Below are positions 8,243 through 17,026 of a stretch of 64,000 nt of DNA, piece by piece; positions within the stretch are counted from its first letter, which is position 1; every line of letters begins with the position of its first letter. Source of the DNA: Hydrogenophaga sp040372165 (GTDB lineage: Bacteria > Pseudomonadota > Gammaproteobacteria > Burkholderiales > Burkholderiaceae_C); the NCBI RefSeq assembly GCF_040372165.1, contig NZ_BAABWG010000001.1, positions 744,001 through 808,000 of the forward strand, written 5' to 3'. Under the pieces are notes generated by a model. It made no database searches, was not told the DNA's origin, and saw only the letters and a list, made by a program, of their open reading frames with translations. A program made the translations under genes and the position numbers.

Positions 8243-8346
8243 GCGGGCCAGCCACGGCCAGGAACAGGAAAGAACAGCAAGTCCCCAAACAGAACAACAA
8301 CAACTGATTCGGGCCGCATGAGCAGCCCATCTAAGTCAGGGAACAG

Positions 8347-9258
8347 GTGAGCCAAGTAGTGACCAAGATGCCCATTTTCAAACGCGACCTCTCAGAGGCC
8401 AATCAGGAGATCATCAAGAAATCGGTGAACTTCGAGACGGCCCAGATCACCATGGTCAAGCGCAGCGAGCGCCTGGCCTGGTGGGTGGCGGCATGCTCTC
8501 TGGTGGTGACCATTGCCCTGGTCGGCGCCATTGTGTACATGCTGCCGCTCAAGGAGAAGGTCCCCTATCTGGTGACCGTGGACCTCAAGCGAAGCACCAG
8601 CACGATTTCGCATCTGCGCGACAACGTGGCCATGACTGGTATCTACGCCAGCGAGGCACTCAACCGCAGCCATGTGGCGCGCTTTGTGCAGGCGCGTGAA
8701 GGCTATGACTGGGACACCATTCAGGAGCATGAATGGGAATTCGTGGCTGCCATGTCGAACGATCGCGTCAAGCAGTTGTTCGTCAAGCAGTTTGACGGCA
8801 CGCCCAACTCGCCCGACAAGCGCTGGGGCCGGGACAAGGCCATTCGGGTCAAGGTCAACAGCATCGTGTTCCACGGGCTGAACGAAGAACAGCGCATCCG
8901 GCCCACGGGCGCCACCGTCCGGTTCGAGAAGTGGCAGTTCGACAAGCGCTCGGGTGTGAGCAAGTACATGAGCAGCCATGTGGCGACCATGCACTATGAA
9001 TACAAGACCAACCTGCGCATGAATGAAAACCTGCGCCTGCGCAACCCGCTGGGCTTCCAGGTGACGACTTACAAGGTGGATGACGAGTTCAACGCGCCGA
9101 CCTTCAAGCGCGAGGAAATGACGGGTGGCGTGCCTCTGATCGAGGAAAGCGACGGCCAGCTCAACCGGGGTGAGGGGTCGGACATTTCCAGCAGCACTGA
9201 TGAGGCATCCGGCCAGCCGGATCTTCCCGGTGCGGCGCCGACACCGTCCACACGCTGA
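8347..9258 (+). CDS. virB8: T4SS inner-membrane scaffold protein VirB8
   Basis: GTG start at 8347 preceded by AGGGA; an ATG at 8368 (MPIFKRD) is an alternative. The roughly 303-aa bitopic protein has a short cytoplasmic N-terminus, one membrane helix at about residues 44-66 (WWVAACSLVVTIALVGAIVYML) and a periplasmic NTF2-like VirB8 domain (VDLKRSTSTISHLRDN..., WDTIQEHEWEFVAAMS, NPLGFQVTTYKVDDEF). The last ~45 residues are Ser/Asp/Pro-rich. It links inner-membrane components to the core complex. The next gene starts 17 nt downstream. Confidence 0.9.
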   Translation: MSQVVTKMPIFKRDLSEANQEIIKKSVNFETAQITMVKRSERLAWWVAACSLVVTIALVGAIVYMLPLKEKVPYLVTVDLKRSTSTISHLRDNVAMTGIYASEALNRSHVARFVQAREGYDWDTIQEHEWEFVAAMSNDRVKQLFVKQFDGTPNSPDKRWGRDKAIRVKVNSIVFHGLNEEQRIRPTGATVRFEKWQFDKRSGVSKYMSSHVATMHYEYKTNLRMNENLRLRNPLGFQVTTYKVDDEFNAPTFKREEMTGGVPLIEESDGQLNRGEGSDISSSTDEASGQPDLPGAAPTPSTR

Positions 9259-9275
9259 GCGGGGAGGGCAAAGCA

Positions 9276-10190
9276 ATGACGAATCAGCAGCAAGGCAAGC
9301 GACTCGCGAACAACAGCAGCAGAAGCAGAAGCAACAACAACGGCAACAGCCAGGAAGTGACGATGCAAGGCAAACAGCAAGGCAACGATCAGCAACACGG
9401 GAAATCCACCGCCGGGCGCGGCATCTGGAGGGCAACGAGCAAGGCCATGACCGGCATGCTCATGGCTTTCGGCATGTTCGCCGCCGTGCCTTCCGTGCAG
9501 GCGCAATCACAAGTGCAGGAAGTGCGCGAAGTGGTGTACCGGCGCGACGCGGTGGTGCGGGTCAACACGGGCCTGGGCATCGCCACCCAGATCGAGATCA
9601 GCCCACAGGAGCAGATCAAGGACTTCGGCACCGGATTCACCGATGGCTGGGAGCTGGTGCGCCGTGACAACGTGTTCTACATCCGCCCCAAGAACGTGGA
9701 TGTGGACACCAATATGTACATCCGCACCAACATGCGTTCGTACCTGATCGACCTGCGGGTCTCGGCGACGAAGTGGCGCACGCTGGACGAGGCCAAGAAG
9801 GCCGGCGTGTACTACAAGGTGCGCTTCATCTACCCGAGCGAGCAACCCGAGCAGGGGAGCCAGGCACAACAGGTCAATCAGGTGCTTTCGCCTTCGGCTG
9901 CTGCACTGGACTCACAAGGCGACTATCACCTGAACTATGACTACGCCAGCTCTCTGGGTGATGCATCCGTGATCGTTCCGCTTCGCGTGTACGACAACGG
10001 CCAGTTCACCTATATCCATTTCCCCAAGCTGGCCAATTTCCCGGCGGTTTTCGGCCGCAACGGGGAGGTGGCTGAGGAATACATCGTGAACCAGCACAGC
10101 GAAGGCGACGTGATGATCGTGCAAGGGGTCTACCCCTACATCGTCATGCGCCTCGGTGCAGACGTGGTGGCCCTTCGGAGGAACAAGTGA
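9276..10190 (+). CDS. virB9: T4SS outer-membrane core protein VirB9
   Basis: ATG at 9276 has a strong Shine-Dalgarno GGGGAGGG 8 nt upstream, so the unusually long Gln/Asn/Ser-rich n-region of about 55 residues seems real. It is followed by a signal peptide core (MTGMLMAFGMFAAVPSVQA) and the VirB9/CagX domains: an N-terminal beta domain (VYRRDAVVRVNTGLGIATQIEI) and a C-terminal domain (LNYDYASSLGDASVIVPLRVYDNGQFTYIHFPKLANFPAVF). It joins VirB7 and VirB10 in the outer-membrane core. The stop overlaps the virB10 start by 1 nt. Confidence 0.93.
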   Translation: MTNQQQGKRLANNSSRSRSNNNGNSQEVTMQGKQQGNDQQHGKSTAGRGIWRATSKAMTGMLMAFGMFAAVPSVQAQSQVQEVREVVYRRDAVVRVNTGLGIATQIEISPQEQIKDFGTGFTDGWELVRRDNVFYIRPKNVDVDTNMYIRTNMRSYLIDLRVSATKWRTLDEAKKAGVYYKVRFIYPSEQPEQGSQAQQVNQVLSPSAAALDSQGDYHLNYDYASSLGDASVIVPLRVYDNGQFTYIHFPKLANFPAVFGRNGEVAEEYIVNQHSEGDVMIVQGVYPYIVMRLGADVVALRRNK

Positions 10191-11290
10191 TGATGAACAA
10201 CGGAAACAACGCCATGCAAATGCCTGACCAGAACGGTGCAGCGGCGCCGCAAATGAATGACACCATGCCGCGTCTGAACAGCGGCGTTGGCCGGGGCGTC
10301 AACAAGATGGCTCTGGGCTACATCGGTGCAGTCGCCATCGGTGTGGTGGCGATGAGCATGTGGGTTGCCAATGTGGCTTTCTCCGCCGACGACAAGGAAA
10401 AGAACCGGGTGGTGTTCGAAGACGTGGAAGTGCCGAACAAGCCGGTGCTGCGTTTGCCGGAAGAGCCCATGCTGGCCGAGCCTCCCGTGCAGATGGCGGC
10501 CATCAAGCCGCCTCCAGTGCCCAAGCCAGCCGGACCGGAAAAGCCGGACGACCTGCTCATGCGTCGCATGGCGAGCCAGAACAACCTGATCCCGGAGACC
10601 GAAGGGCGCAACACCGAGAACCGTTTCTTCGAAGACGAGTTCTCGTCTGTGAAGCGTGGCGCGGTGCAAGTCATGGCCAATGCCGACATGATGCTCACCC
10701 GTGGCACCTTCATCCGCTGCGCGCTGCAGACCCGTGTGGTCTCTACCTTGCCGGGCATGACGTCCTGCGTGGTCACGGAACCCATCTACTCCACCAACGG
10801 CCGACGACTCCTGATCGACAAGGGCTCCAAGGTCACGGGCGAGTACAAGTATGTGGACGAGAACTACGACCGCATCGGCATTGTCTGGACGCGGATTCTC
10901 ACCACCACCGGCCTGGATGTTCGCATTGACAGCGCTGGCACCGACACTCTGGGCGGCGCTGGCGTTCCCGGCGAGTACGACGGCCATTGGGGCGAGCGTA
11001 TCGGTTCGGCCATGCTGGTGAGCTTGCTGGCCGACACCATCGATGTGGCGTCGCAGAAGATTGCCGAGAAGAATGACATCAAGGGCCAGTCGAGCACGGT
11101 GTACGGTAACGGCTACGTGGCGCAGACCTACGATCCGTGGAAGTCGCGCACGGCCGACACTGCGCAGGCAGCCGCCACCCAGATGCTGGCCCGCTCTGCC
11201 AACCGCAAGGCCACTGTGACGGTCATGAACGGTACGGTGATCAATATCTTCACCGCGCGGGACGTCGACTTCTCCACGGTGTTGCAGTGA
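10190..11290 (+). CDS. virB10: T4SS core protein VirB10 (TrbI/VirB10 family)
   Basis: ATG at 10190 follows GGAGGA at 10177-10182 and overlaps the virB9 stop; GTG at 10187 is less likely. The roughly 366-aa product has a cytoplasmic N-terminus, one inner-membrane helix (LGYIGAVAIGVVAMSMWVANVAF), a Pro-rich periplasmic linker (PPPVPKPAGPEKPDD) and the conserved TrbI beta-barrel domain (LTRGTFIRCALQTRVVSTLPGMTSCVV, GRRLLIDKGSKVTGEY) with the outer-membrane antenna near GSAMLVSLLADTIDVASQ. VirB10 spans both membranes. Confidence 0.94.
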   Translation: MMNNGNNAMQMPDQNGAAAPQMNDTMPRLNSGVGRGVNKMALGYIGAVAIGVVAMSMWVANVAFSADDKEKNRVVFEDVEVPNKPVLRLPEEPMLAEPPVQMAAIKPPPVPKPAGPEKPDDLLMRRMASQNNLIPETEGRNTENRFFEDEFSSVKRGAVQVMANADMMLTRGTFIRCALQTRVVSTLPGMTSCVVTEPIYSTNGRRLLIDKGSKVTGEYKYVDENYDRIGIVWTRILTTTGLDVRIDSAGTDTLGGAGVPGEYDGHWGERIGSAMLVSLLADTIDVASQKIAEKNDIKGQSSTVYGNGYVAQTYDPWKSRTADTAQAAATQMLARSANRKATVTVMNGTVINIFTARDVDFSTVLQ

Positions 11291-11354
11291 CACACCGCGC
11301 GCCAGCCAAGAACATGTACAAGGGAACCGGTCCGGGTATGAGGGAGTCAGGGGT

Positions 11355-12404
11355 TTGATCGAGGAAATCGCTGAACCGATCGCCAATATCTCGACCGAGT
11401 TCCTTGAGTACCAGTACCACGTGCTGGGCATCACGGAGTACCTCAACAACCCTGAGGTGACCGAGATCTGCATCAACCGGCCAGGGGAGGTGTTCCTGGA
11501 AACGGTGCATGGCTGGCAGCGGCTGGAAGTGCCGCAGCTCACCTTCGACCGGGCGCGGCAGTTCTGTACCACGGTGGTCAACGAGAGCAAGACCGGCCAG
11601 CGCATCACGTCGGTCGACCCGGTGGTCTCGCTGACCTTTCCGACCGGTCAGCGTGCGCAGTTTGTCTTGCCGCCCGCGGTGCCCGCGGACACGGCGTCCA
11701 TCACCATTCGCCTCCCATCGCGCTGGACGAAAACGCTCAACCAGTACCAGGAAGACGGCTTCTTCAACGAGATCCTTGACGACACCGACGAGCTGACGGA
11801 CATGGACAAGGAGTTGCTCGAGCTGAAGAAGGCTCGCGACTTCCATGGCTTTTTCAGCAAGGCGGTGCACTACAAGAAGAACATTGTGGTCAGCGGCGCC
11901 ACCGGCAGCGGCAAGACGACGTTCATGAAGTCTCTGGTCACGCACATTCCGCAGGATGAGCGGCTGATCACCATTGAGGATGCGCGCGAACTGTTCATTG
12001 ACCAGCCCAATGCTGTGCACCTGATCTATTCGCGTGGGGGGCAGGGGGCTGCCAACGTCACTGCCAAGGGTTGCATGGAGGCCTGTCTCCGGATGAAGCC
12101 CGACCGCATCATCCTCGCCGAGATCCGGGGTGACGAATCCTTCTACTACATCCGCAATTGCGCATCCGGTCACCCGGGCTCCATCACCAGCTGCCACGCG
12201 GGCAGCTGCGACCAGACCTGGGATCAGATGGCTCTGATGGTGAAAGCATCTCCCGAAGGCTCGGGCCTCGCGTTTCCGGAGATCAAGCGCCTGCTGCTGC
12301 TCACCATTGATGTGGTGGTGCACATCAAGGCCCATGCAGGCAAGCGGTACATCACCGGCATTGATTTTGATCCGGTGCGCAGGATGCGCCTGAGTGCCAC
12401 CTGA
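11355..12404 (+). CDS. virB11: T4SS hexameric ATPase VirB11
   Basis: Start is TTG at 11355 with GGGAG 8 nt upstream. The 349-aa product has the VirB11 layout: N-terminal domain, then a RecA-like ATPase with Walker A GATGSGKTT near residue 180, an Asp box (TIEDARELF), and Walker B/His box (PDRIILAEIRGDESFYYIRN ... GHPGSITSCHAGS). It powers pilus assembly and substrate transfer together with VirB4 and VirD4. It closes the compact virB6-B11 run; the next gene begins 46 nt downstream. Confidence 0.95.
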   Translation: MIEEIAEPIANISTEFLEYQYHVLGITEYLNNPEVTEICINRPGEVFLETVHGWQRLEVPQLTFDRARQFCTTVVNESKTGQRITSVDPVVSLTFPTGQRAQFVLPPAVPADTASITIRLPSRWTKTLNQYQEDGFFNEILDDTDELTDMDKELLELKKARDFHGFFSKAVHYKKNIVVSGATGSGKTTFMKSLVTHIPQDERLITIEDARELFIDQPNAVHLIYSRGGQGAANVTAKGCMEACLRMKPDRIILAEIRGDESFYYIRNCASGHPGSITSCHAGSCDQTWDQMALMVKASPEGSGLAFPEIKRLLLLTIDVVVHIKAHAGKRYITGIDFDPVRRMRLSAT

Positions 12405-12450
12405 TGCGTTGGCATGCCTGCCCCAAATGGCTGGCACAAGAAAGAACCTG

Positions 12451-12912
12451 ATGAAAATTTTGAAATCACTTTTCGTTCGTTCAGCCCTTCTGGTGGCGAG
12501 CCTGTCTGCTGTGACCCTCTCGACGGCTCTGGCCGCAGGCAAGGTGCTGACGCCCACGCCACTGCGTGGAATCTGGTTCGAGGACAGCGACATGGGCCAG
12601 CACCTGTGCCTGACCTACAAGCTGCGCCAGAACGGTGAGCATGTACCGGGTGCGATTGTTGTTTCCGACGTGCAGATCATGAAGCTCAGGGAAGCGCATG
12701 AAGACGAGATCCTGTTTGTCACCAAGGTGGAGCCTGCGACGGCTGCAGCCTGGCGCATGCAGGCGCTCAGCGACGTGTTTCCGTACGAAGCAGCCAAAGA
12801 GCTCAAGAGCTTCGGCCTCTCGACCCGCAATGGAAAGCTGTACTGGTCAACACCGGTGGTGGTGGATGGCAAGGACACCATGAACACGGACGTGTTCGTG
12901 CGCTGCATCTGA
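12451..12912 (+). CDS. Secreted hypothetical protein, possible immunity protein
   Basis: Start chosen at ATG 12451 because it gives a clear Sec signal peptide (MKILKSLFVRSALLVASLSAV ... ALAA) after AAGAAAGAACC; the longer frame from 12394 has no sensible N-terminus. The mature ~125 residues are unrecognised, with two cysteines (HLCLTY near the start and RCI at the end) that could form a disulfide. It lies between virB11 and virD4, next to an unknown signal-less protein and an LprI-type lipoprotein. Periplasmic location is supported; an immunity role is inferred from the setting. Confidence 0.6.
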   Translation: MKILKSLFVRSALLVASLSAVTLSTALAAGKVLTPTPLRGIWFEDSDMGQHLCLTYKLRQNGEHVPGAIVVSDVQIMKLREAHEDEILFVTKVEPATAAAWRMQALSDVFPYEAAKELKSFGLSTRNGKLYWSTPVVVDGKDTMNTDVFVRCI

Positions 12913-12957
12913 GCCAGGTTGCGCTGACTGGCTGATATCACTGACTCCGCTCACATT

Positions 12958-13461
12958 ATGGAAGAGGCTCCGGCATTCCCTGACTCTGGTGCAGCCATGC
13001 CTGGCTCGCCAGAGATGCCTGCGCCGGTGCCCGATGTGCTGCCTGAGCCTCTGCCGGTCCTGGCCGGGATCCCGGGGCTGTTTCAGGCCCATGCGGAGGA
13101 TCGTCTGGGCGCGGCGCTGATGGCGCATGAAATGGAACCGTCCATGGTGGAGCAGGTGCAGGCCTATGCGGTGCGGGTGGCCATGGAAAAGCACATGGGG
13201 CCCGGCGTGGCATGGATGGGGGTGAGCCTGGACGGCCAGCGCGTGGGCATGCGGGACACGGTGGGGGTGATGTGGGATTTTGCGGTCGGCGAGGCCTTTT
13301 CGTCGAGTGCACATGAGCACCTGAATCAAGCCATGGTGCATGCGCAGGGCAAGGCGCCCGCCGTCCCCGGCGTATCCAAACAGAGCGCCGGGCCGGCCAT
13401 GCAAATGGCCTCGGGTGGGTCGGCTGGCGGCAGCAGTGGTGCCGAAGGCGGTGCGACCTGA
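12958..13461 (+). CDS. Hypothetical Met/Pro/Ala-rich protein, possible small effector
   Basis: The 167-aa frame starts at ATG 12958 with no good ribosome-binding site, so the start is uncertain (ATG 12997 is possible). It has no signal peptide. The N-terminus is Pro-rich, the middle (EDRLGAALMAHEMEPSMVEQV ... VAWMGVSLDGQRVGM) is helical with a short strand, and the end is Gly/Ser/Ala-rich. The ERL-AAL...V.LDG.RV spacing is weakly reminiscent of an XVIPCD; I would not call it on that alone. It sits between two exported candidate immunity genes. Confidence 0.5.
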   Translation: MEEAPAFPDSGAAMPGSPEMPAPVPDVLPEPLPVLAGIPGLFQAHAEDRLGAALMAHEMEPSMVEQVQAYAVRVAMEKHMGPGVAWMGVSLDGQRVGMRDTVGVMWDFAVGEAFSSSAHEHLNQAMVHAQGKAPAVPGVSKQSAGPAMQMASGGSAGGSSGAEGGAT

Positions 13462-13618
13462 TAGCGCAATGCTGGCCGGACCGAGACTGAGGCTGGGAAG
13501 AAGACCGGGATAGCGCCAGAGATAGCGCCAGAGATGGCGCTAGAAATATCGATAGAGATCGAACTTGAAATTGAACGCCAGTTTAAAGATTGGGGAAATG
13601 AGAAAGGACATGACAGCC

Positions 13619-14752
13619 ATGCAAGACATGACACCAACCAGGGCAGCATCCTCGCTGCGCAAAACAGCTTCACGTGCCAGCGCTTCTCTTCGTATGGGGG
13701 GCGTGGTTCTGGCGCTGGGCGTGCTGGGCGGATGCGTATCCCTGCCCGGCATGCAGGCCAATGTGGCGCCAGCCGAGCCCACGAAAGGTCTGGAGCCCCA
13801 GAAGGTCAATGTGGCGTCTGACGCCGTGACCTATCACTTCGACTTCGTCTTCGGCGATGGTGCTGGCACCGCCAGCTCCAAGCATTTCGGCGCCGGCTTC
13901 ATCGTCGTGACGCAGGATGGCAAAGAGGTGCAGGCCATTGCCCACAACTTTGAATTGCCACGCAGCGCGCTCGACCGCCAGGGCTGGATGCAGTTTGGCG
14001 ATCTGAACAACGATGGCTGGCAGGACTTCATGGTGCCGCATCGCATGACCAACGGCGTGACGGTCATGAGCCTGTACGAGTACGACAGCAAGGCCGAGCG
14101 TTTTGCGCCGGTTGGCAAACTCTCCGGCCTGGGTGAGATTTCTCGCGCCGCGCCCGGCTGTGTTCAGGTCACTCGCGCGCTCACAGCGGAGGGTGCTGCC
14201 GATCGCCAGAACTTCTGCTACTCGAAGCAGACAGGCCAGTGGGTGGCTCAGATCGCTCCGCTGTCGGCTGACGACGTGCTCGATGCCGATGCCGGCTGTG
14301 CAGGTGCAACCCCTGATGCCAAGGCTTGCCGCAAGTCCCGCATGGCTTTGGAGAAGACGCTCAAGGGTGAACTTCAAACCTATGGCAAGTCTTACCAGGG
14401 CGTGCTGACGGAGAGCAAGAACAAGCAGTATGCTGCGCGCTTTGTGCGCAACACCAATGTGGAGCATCGCGCATGGCTGCGCTACCGCGATGCGCGATGC
14501 AACGCCTATGTGCGCGAGCAGGGGTTTGATCGCAAGCTGTTTGACTCAGCGATCGAAGCGTGCCGCTATGACCTGTCGGTCGCTCAGCTGCACGAGTACC
14601 GTTTGCGCAATGCCCGCCTGGCAGAGACGATGGCGGCCGATGATGCCGGTGAAGAGGCGACTGCGAAGCCCGCCGCTGAAGCAGCGCCCGAGGCAGCAGC
14701 TGCAACCGCTGCTGAGCCTGCAGATGCCGACAAGGCTGTGGCCAAGCAGTAA
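13619..14752 (+). CDS. Lipoprotein with LprI-type lysozyme-inhibitor domain, likely immunity protein
   Basis: Start is chosen at ATG 13619, with AGAAAGGA 10 nt upstream; several upstream in-frame ATGs exist (13565, 13598, 13610). The ~377-aa product has a signal with lipobox LGGC, an N-terminal beta-rich part with an FG-GAP/EF-like DLNNDGWQDF motif, then a Cys-containing LprI-like domain (HRAWLRYRDARCNAYV ... AIEACRYDLSVAQLHEYRLRNARL) and an Ala/Glu-rich tail. LprI-type proteins inhibit lysozymes. Between virB11 and virD4 of a killing-type T4SS, such a lipoprotein fits protection against peptidoglycan-cleaving effectors. Confidence 0.75.
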   Translation: MQDMTPTRAASSLRKTASRASASLRMGGVVLALGVLGGCVSLPGMQANVAPAEPTKGLEPQKVNVASDAVTYHFDFVFGDGAGTASSKHFGAGFIVVTQDGKEVQAIAHNFELPRSALDRQGWMQFGDLNNDGWQDFMVPHRMTNGVTVMSLYEYDSKAERFAPVGKLSGLGEISRAAPGCVQVTRALTAEGAADRQNFCYSKQTGQWVAQIAPLSADDVLDADAGCAGATPDAKACRKSRMALEKTLKGELQTYGKSYQGVLTESKNKQYAARFVRNTNVEHRAWLRYRDARCNAYVREQGFDRKLFDSAIEACRYDLSVAQLHEYRLRNARLAETMAADDAGEEATAKPAAEAAPEAAAATAAEPADADKAVAKQ

Positions 14753-14852
14753 GACCTGGACGTGAAAGCGATGGGTCACAGCGTGACAATGCGCGTCGAA
14801 TCGAGGGAGAGCCTGCCGGGTACGCATGCTCTTCGCTCCAAGGAGTGACACC

Positions 14853-16787
14853 GTGAACGCAAAGCTCAAGTGGACCCTGGCAGTGTTCGCACTGGTGGTG
14901 GCGCTGCTGTTCGGCGCCTGGTTCAGCGGCCTGATCATGCTGTGGCGGCTGGACATGGCGACCGACGATCTGGGCCTGACGACGTATGCCCGCTACTGGT
15001 GGGCACACGGCGACAGTGCGGCCTTTGGCCGAACCATCCGCAACAGTGGACTTGTCGGCTTTGGTGTTCCGCTTCTGATCTTCGCCGCGGGCGCGCTGTG
15101 GGCGCTGATCAACCGAAAGCAGAACATCTATGGCGATGCCCGGTTTGCCACGCTGGCTGACCTGAAGAAGAAGAAAATGCTCGACCCGGACGACACCGCA
15201 CTGGTGGTCGGCCGCAAGAACGGCAAGTACATCTACTTCAATGGCCAGCAGTTCGCGTTGCTGGCTGCCCCGACCCGGTCGGGCAAGGGTGTCGGCATTG
15301 TCATCCCCAACCTGCTGAGCTACCAGGGCTCTGTGGTGGTGCTGGACATCAAGCAGGAAAACTTCGACCTCACCAGTGGCTTCCGAGCCAAGTATGGGCA
15401 GGACGTTTTCCTGTTCAACCCGTTTGCCGAAGACCTGCGCACACACCGCTGGAACCCGCTGAGCTATGTCTCGGACGACCCCCATTTCCGGGTGAGCGAC
15501 GTGCAGAGCATTGCCGCCATGCTGTATCCGGTGCATGAAGGCGCCAAAGACCCGTTCTGGTCCAACCAGGCTCAGAACGCTTTTGTGGCATTTGCCTTGT
15601 ACGGTTTTGAGCAAGCCGAATACCTGACAAAGAACTTTGGCCCGGAAGCCGCGGAGACGCCCACGATTGGCAGCCTGTTCAGGCTGGCTTCCGGCAGGCC
15701 CGGGCAGGACTTCCGGGAGTACCTCAACGAGCTGGCCAGCTGGCCGCACCTGAGCCAGAGTGCACGGTCCGCCTTCGCCACCTTGCAAGGCCAGGCCAAG
15801 GAAACCTTTGCCTCCATCATGGGCACGTTCAAGGAGCCTTTGAACCCCTGGCTGAACCCTGTAGTGGACGCTGCCACCAGTGGCAACGATTTCGATCTGC
15901 GCGATGTGCGCAAGCGGAAGATGACGATCTATGTGGCAATTCAGCCCAACAAGCTGGCCGAAAGCCGCCTGATTCTCAATCTGTTCTTCAGTCAGCTCAT
16001 CAACCAGAACGTCAAGGAGTTGCCGCAGGCCAACCCCGAGCTCAAGCACCAGTGCCTGCTGCTCATGGACGAGTTCACCAGCATCGGCCGGGTGGACATC
16101 ATTGCAAGCGCAGTGAGCTTCATGGCTGGCTACAACATGCGCTTGCTGCCCATCATCCAGAGTCTGTCTCAGCTGGAGTCGACCTATGGCCCCGAGGTGG
16201 CGCGGACCCTGATCACCAACCATGCCTTGCAGATTCTCTATGCGCCACGTGAACAGCGCGACGCCAACGAATACAGTGAAATGCTGGGCTATGTGGGCGT
16301 GAAGAAGGACAGTATCAGCCGCAACCGCGGGCGCGAAAAGAGTGTGACCAAGAGCACCGCAGAAGAGCGCAGGGCGCTGATGCTGCCGCAGGAGCTCAAG
16401 GCGATGGGAGACAACAAGGAGATCCTGATGGTCGAAGGCATGGCCCACCCGGTCATGGCCGACAAGATTCGCTACTACCAGGACAAGGATTTCACAGTTC
16501 GGCTGGAGCCCAAACTGACGGTGCCCAAGCTCAAGCTGCCGGGAGGCAGCGCCTCAGCGCCGACCGGCTTTCCCAAGCGGCGAAGCACAGCCGCGCCAGC
16601 CACTGCTGGCGGCATGAACACGGGCAGGGCAGGGCTGGCCGCTGCGAGCAGCGCTGTGGCGGCTTCAGCCCGACCGGCATCAGCGCCTGCTCCGACCGCC
16701 ACTGCGGCACCTCCCAAAGAGTACACGGGACTGGCGGGAATCCAGGAAGAGTTCAGTGACGTTCTGGGTAAACTGGATCGACGTTGA
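14853..16787 (+). CDS. virD4: T4SS coupling protein VirD4
   Basis: GTG at 14853 has AAGGAG 8 nt upstream; ATG at 14826 has none. The ~644-aa product has two N-terminal membrane helices (LAVFALVVALLFGAWFSGLI; VGFGVPLLIFAAGALWALI), Walker A APTRSGKGVG near residue 140, a WNPLSYV motif, and Walker B CLLLMDEF near residue 400, followed by RNRGREKS and a low-complexity Ala/Pro/Ser C-terminal tail from about residue 555. VirD4 recruits substrates to the channel; in X-T4SS it binds the XVIPCD of effectors. No relaxase gene is nearby. Confidence 0.95.
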   Translation: MNAKLKWTLAVFALVVALLFGAWFSGLIMLWRLDMATDDLGLTTYARYWWAHGDSAAFGRTIRNSGLVGFGVPLLIFAAGALWALINRKQNIYGDARFATLADLKKKKMLDPDDTALVVGRKNGKYIYFNGQQFALLAAPTRSGKGVGIVIPNLLSYQGSVVVLDIKQENFDLTSGFRAKYGQDVFLFNPFAEDLRTHRWNPLSYVSDDPHFRVSDVQSIAAMLYPVHEGAKDPFWSNQAQNAFVAFALYGFEQAEYLTKNFGPEAAETPTIGSLFRLASGRPGQDFREYLNELASWPHLSQSARSAFATLQGQAKETFASIMGTFKEPLNPWLNPVVDAATSGNDFDLRDVRKRKMTIYVAIQPNKLAESRLILNLFFSQLINQNVKELPQANPELKHQCLLLMDEFTSIGRVDIIASAVSFMAGYNMRLLPIIQSLSQLESTYGPEVARTLITNHALQILYAPREQRDANEYSEMLGYVGVKKDSISRNRGREKSVTKSTAEERRALMLPQELKAMGDNKEILMVEGMAHPVMADKIRYYQDKDFTVRLEPKLTVPKLKLPGGSASAPTGFPKRRSTAAPATAGGMNTGRAGLAAASSAVAASARPASAPAPTATAAPPKEYTGLAGIQEEFSDVLGKLDRR

Positions 16788-16853
16788 CCCTCAGAGGTGT
16801 TAGCCAGCGCCGGCGTGGCCGGCTTCTTCAGACGCGGAGCAGCAGATTCATTC

Positions 16854-16940
16854 ATGACCTATCTGGTCGAACAAGCTTGGACAACGAGTACTGGAGAGCG
16901 AACCATGGTGCCTGAACCGAACGATCAACGCCGCCCGCAC
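16854..16940 (+). pseudogene. Collapsed remnant of a duplicated effector locus
   Basis: The first 8 codons (MTYLVEQA) match the start of the gene at 17027 (MTYLVDQA), including the upstream GGAGCAG...TTTC. About 10 nt later, 16885-16935 matches the end of that gene and the start of the 17547 effector gene (CGAGTACTGGAGAGCGAA, then ATG, then GAACGATCAACG). About 480 nt of the partner gene is missing between them, and the effector frame does not continue. This looks like a second copy of the partner/effector pair reduced by deletion. Confidence 0.7.
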
Positions 16941-17026
16941 GCGGCAGGACTCAACGACGCGCCGGGTAGTTTGAGCCTGAGCCGTCGAACCAACTCCTTT
17001 CAAGATTCCCCCAGGAGCAGTCTTTC

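Noticed and set aside
10136..11608. 490-codon minus-strand frame opposite virB10
   Set aside because: Shadow frame; virB10 on the plus strand carries all family motifs.
14361..16448. 695-codon open frame on the minus strand opposite virD4
   Set aside because: It mirrors a real gene in a GC-rich sequence, has no ribosome-binding site and the product is an Arg/His/Gln-rich string with no domain.
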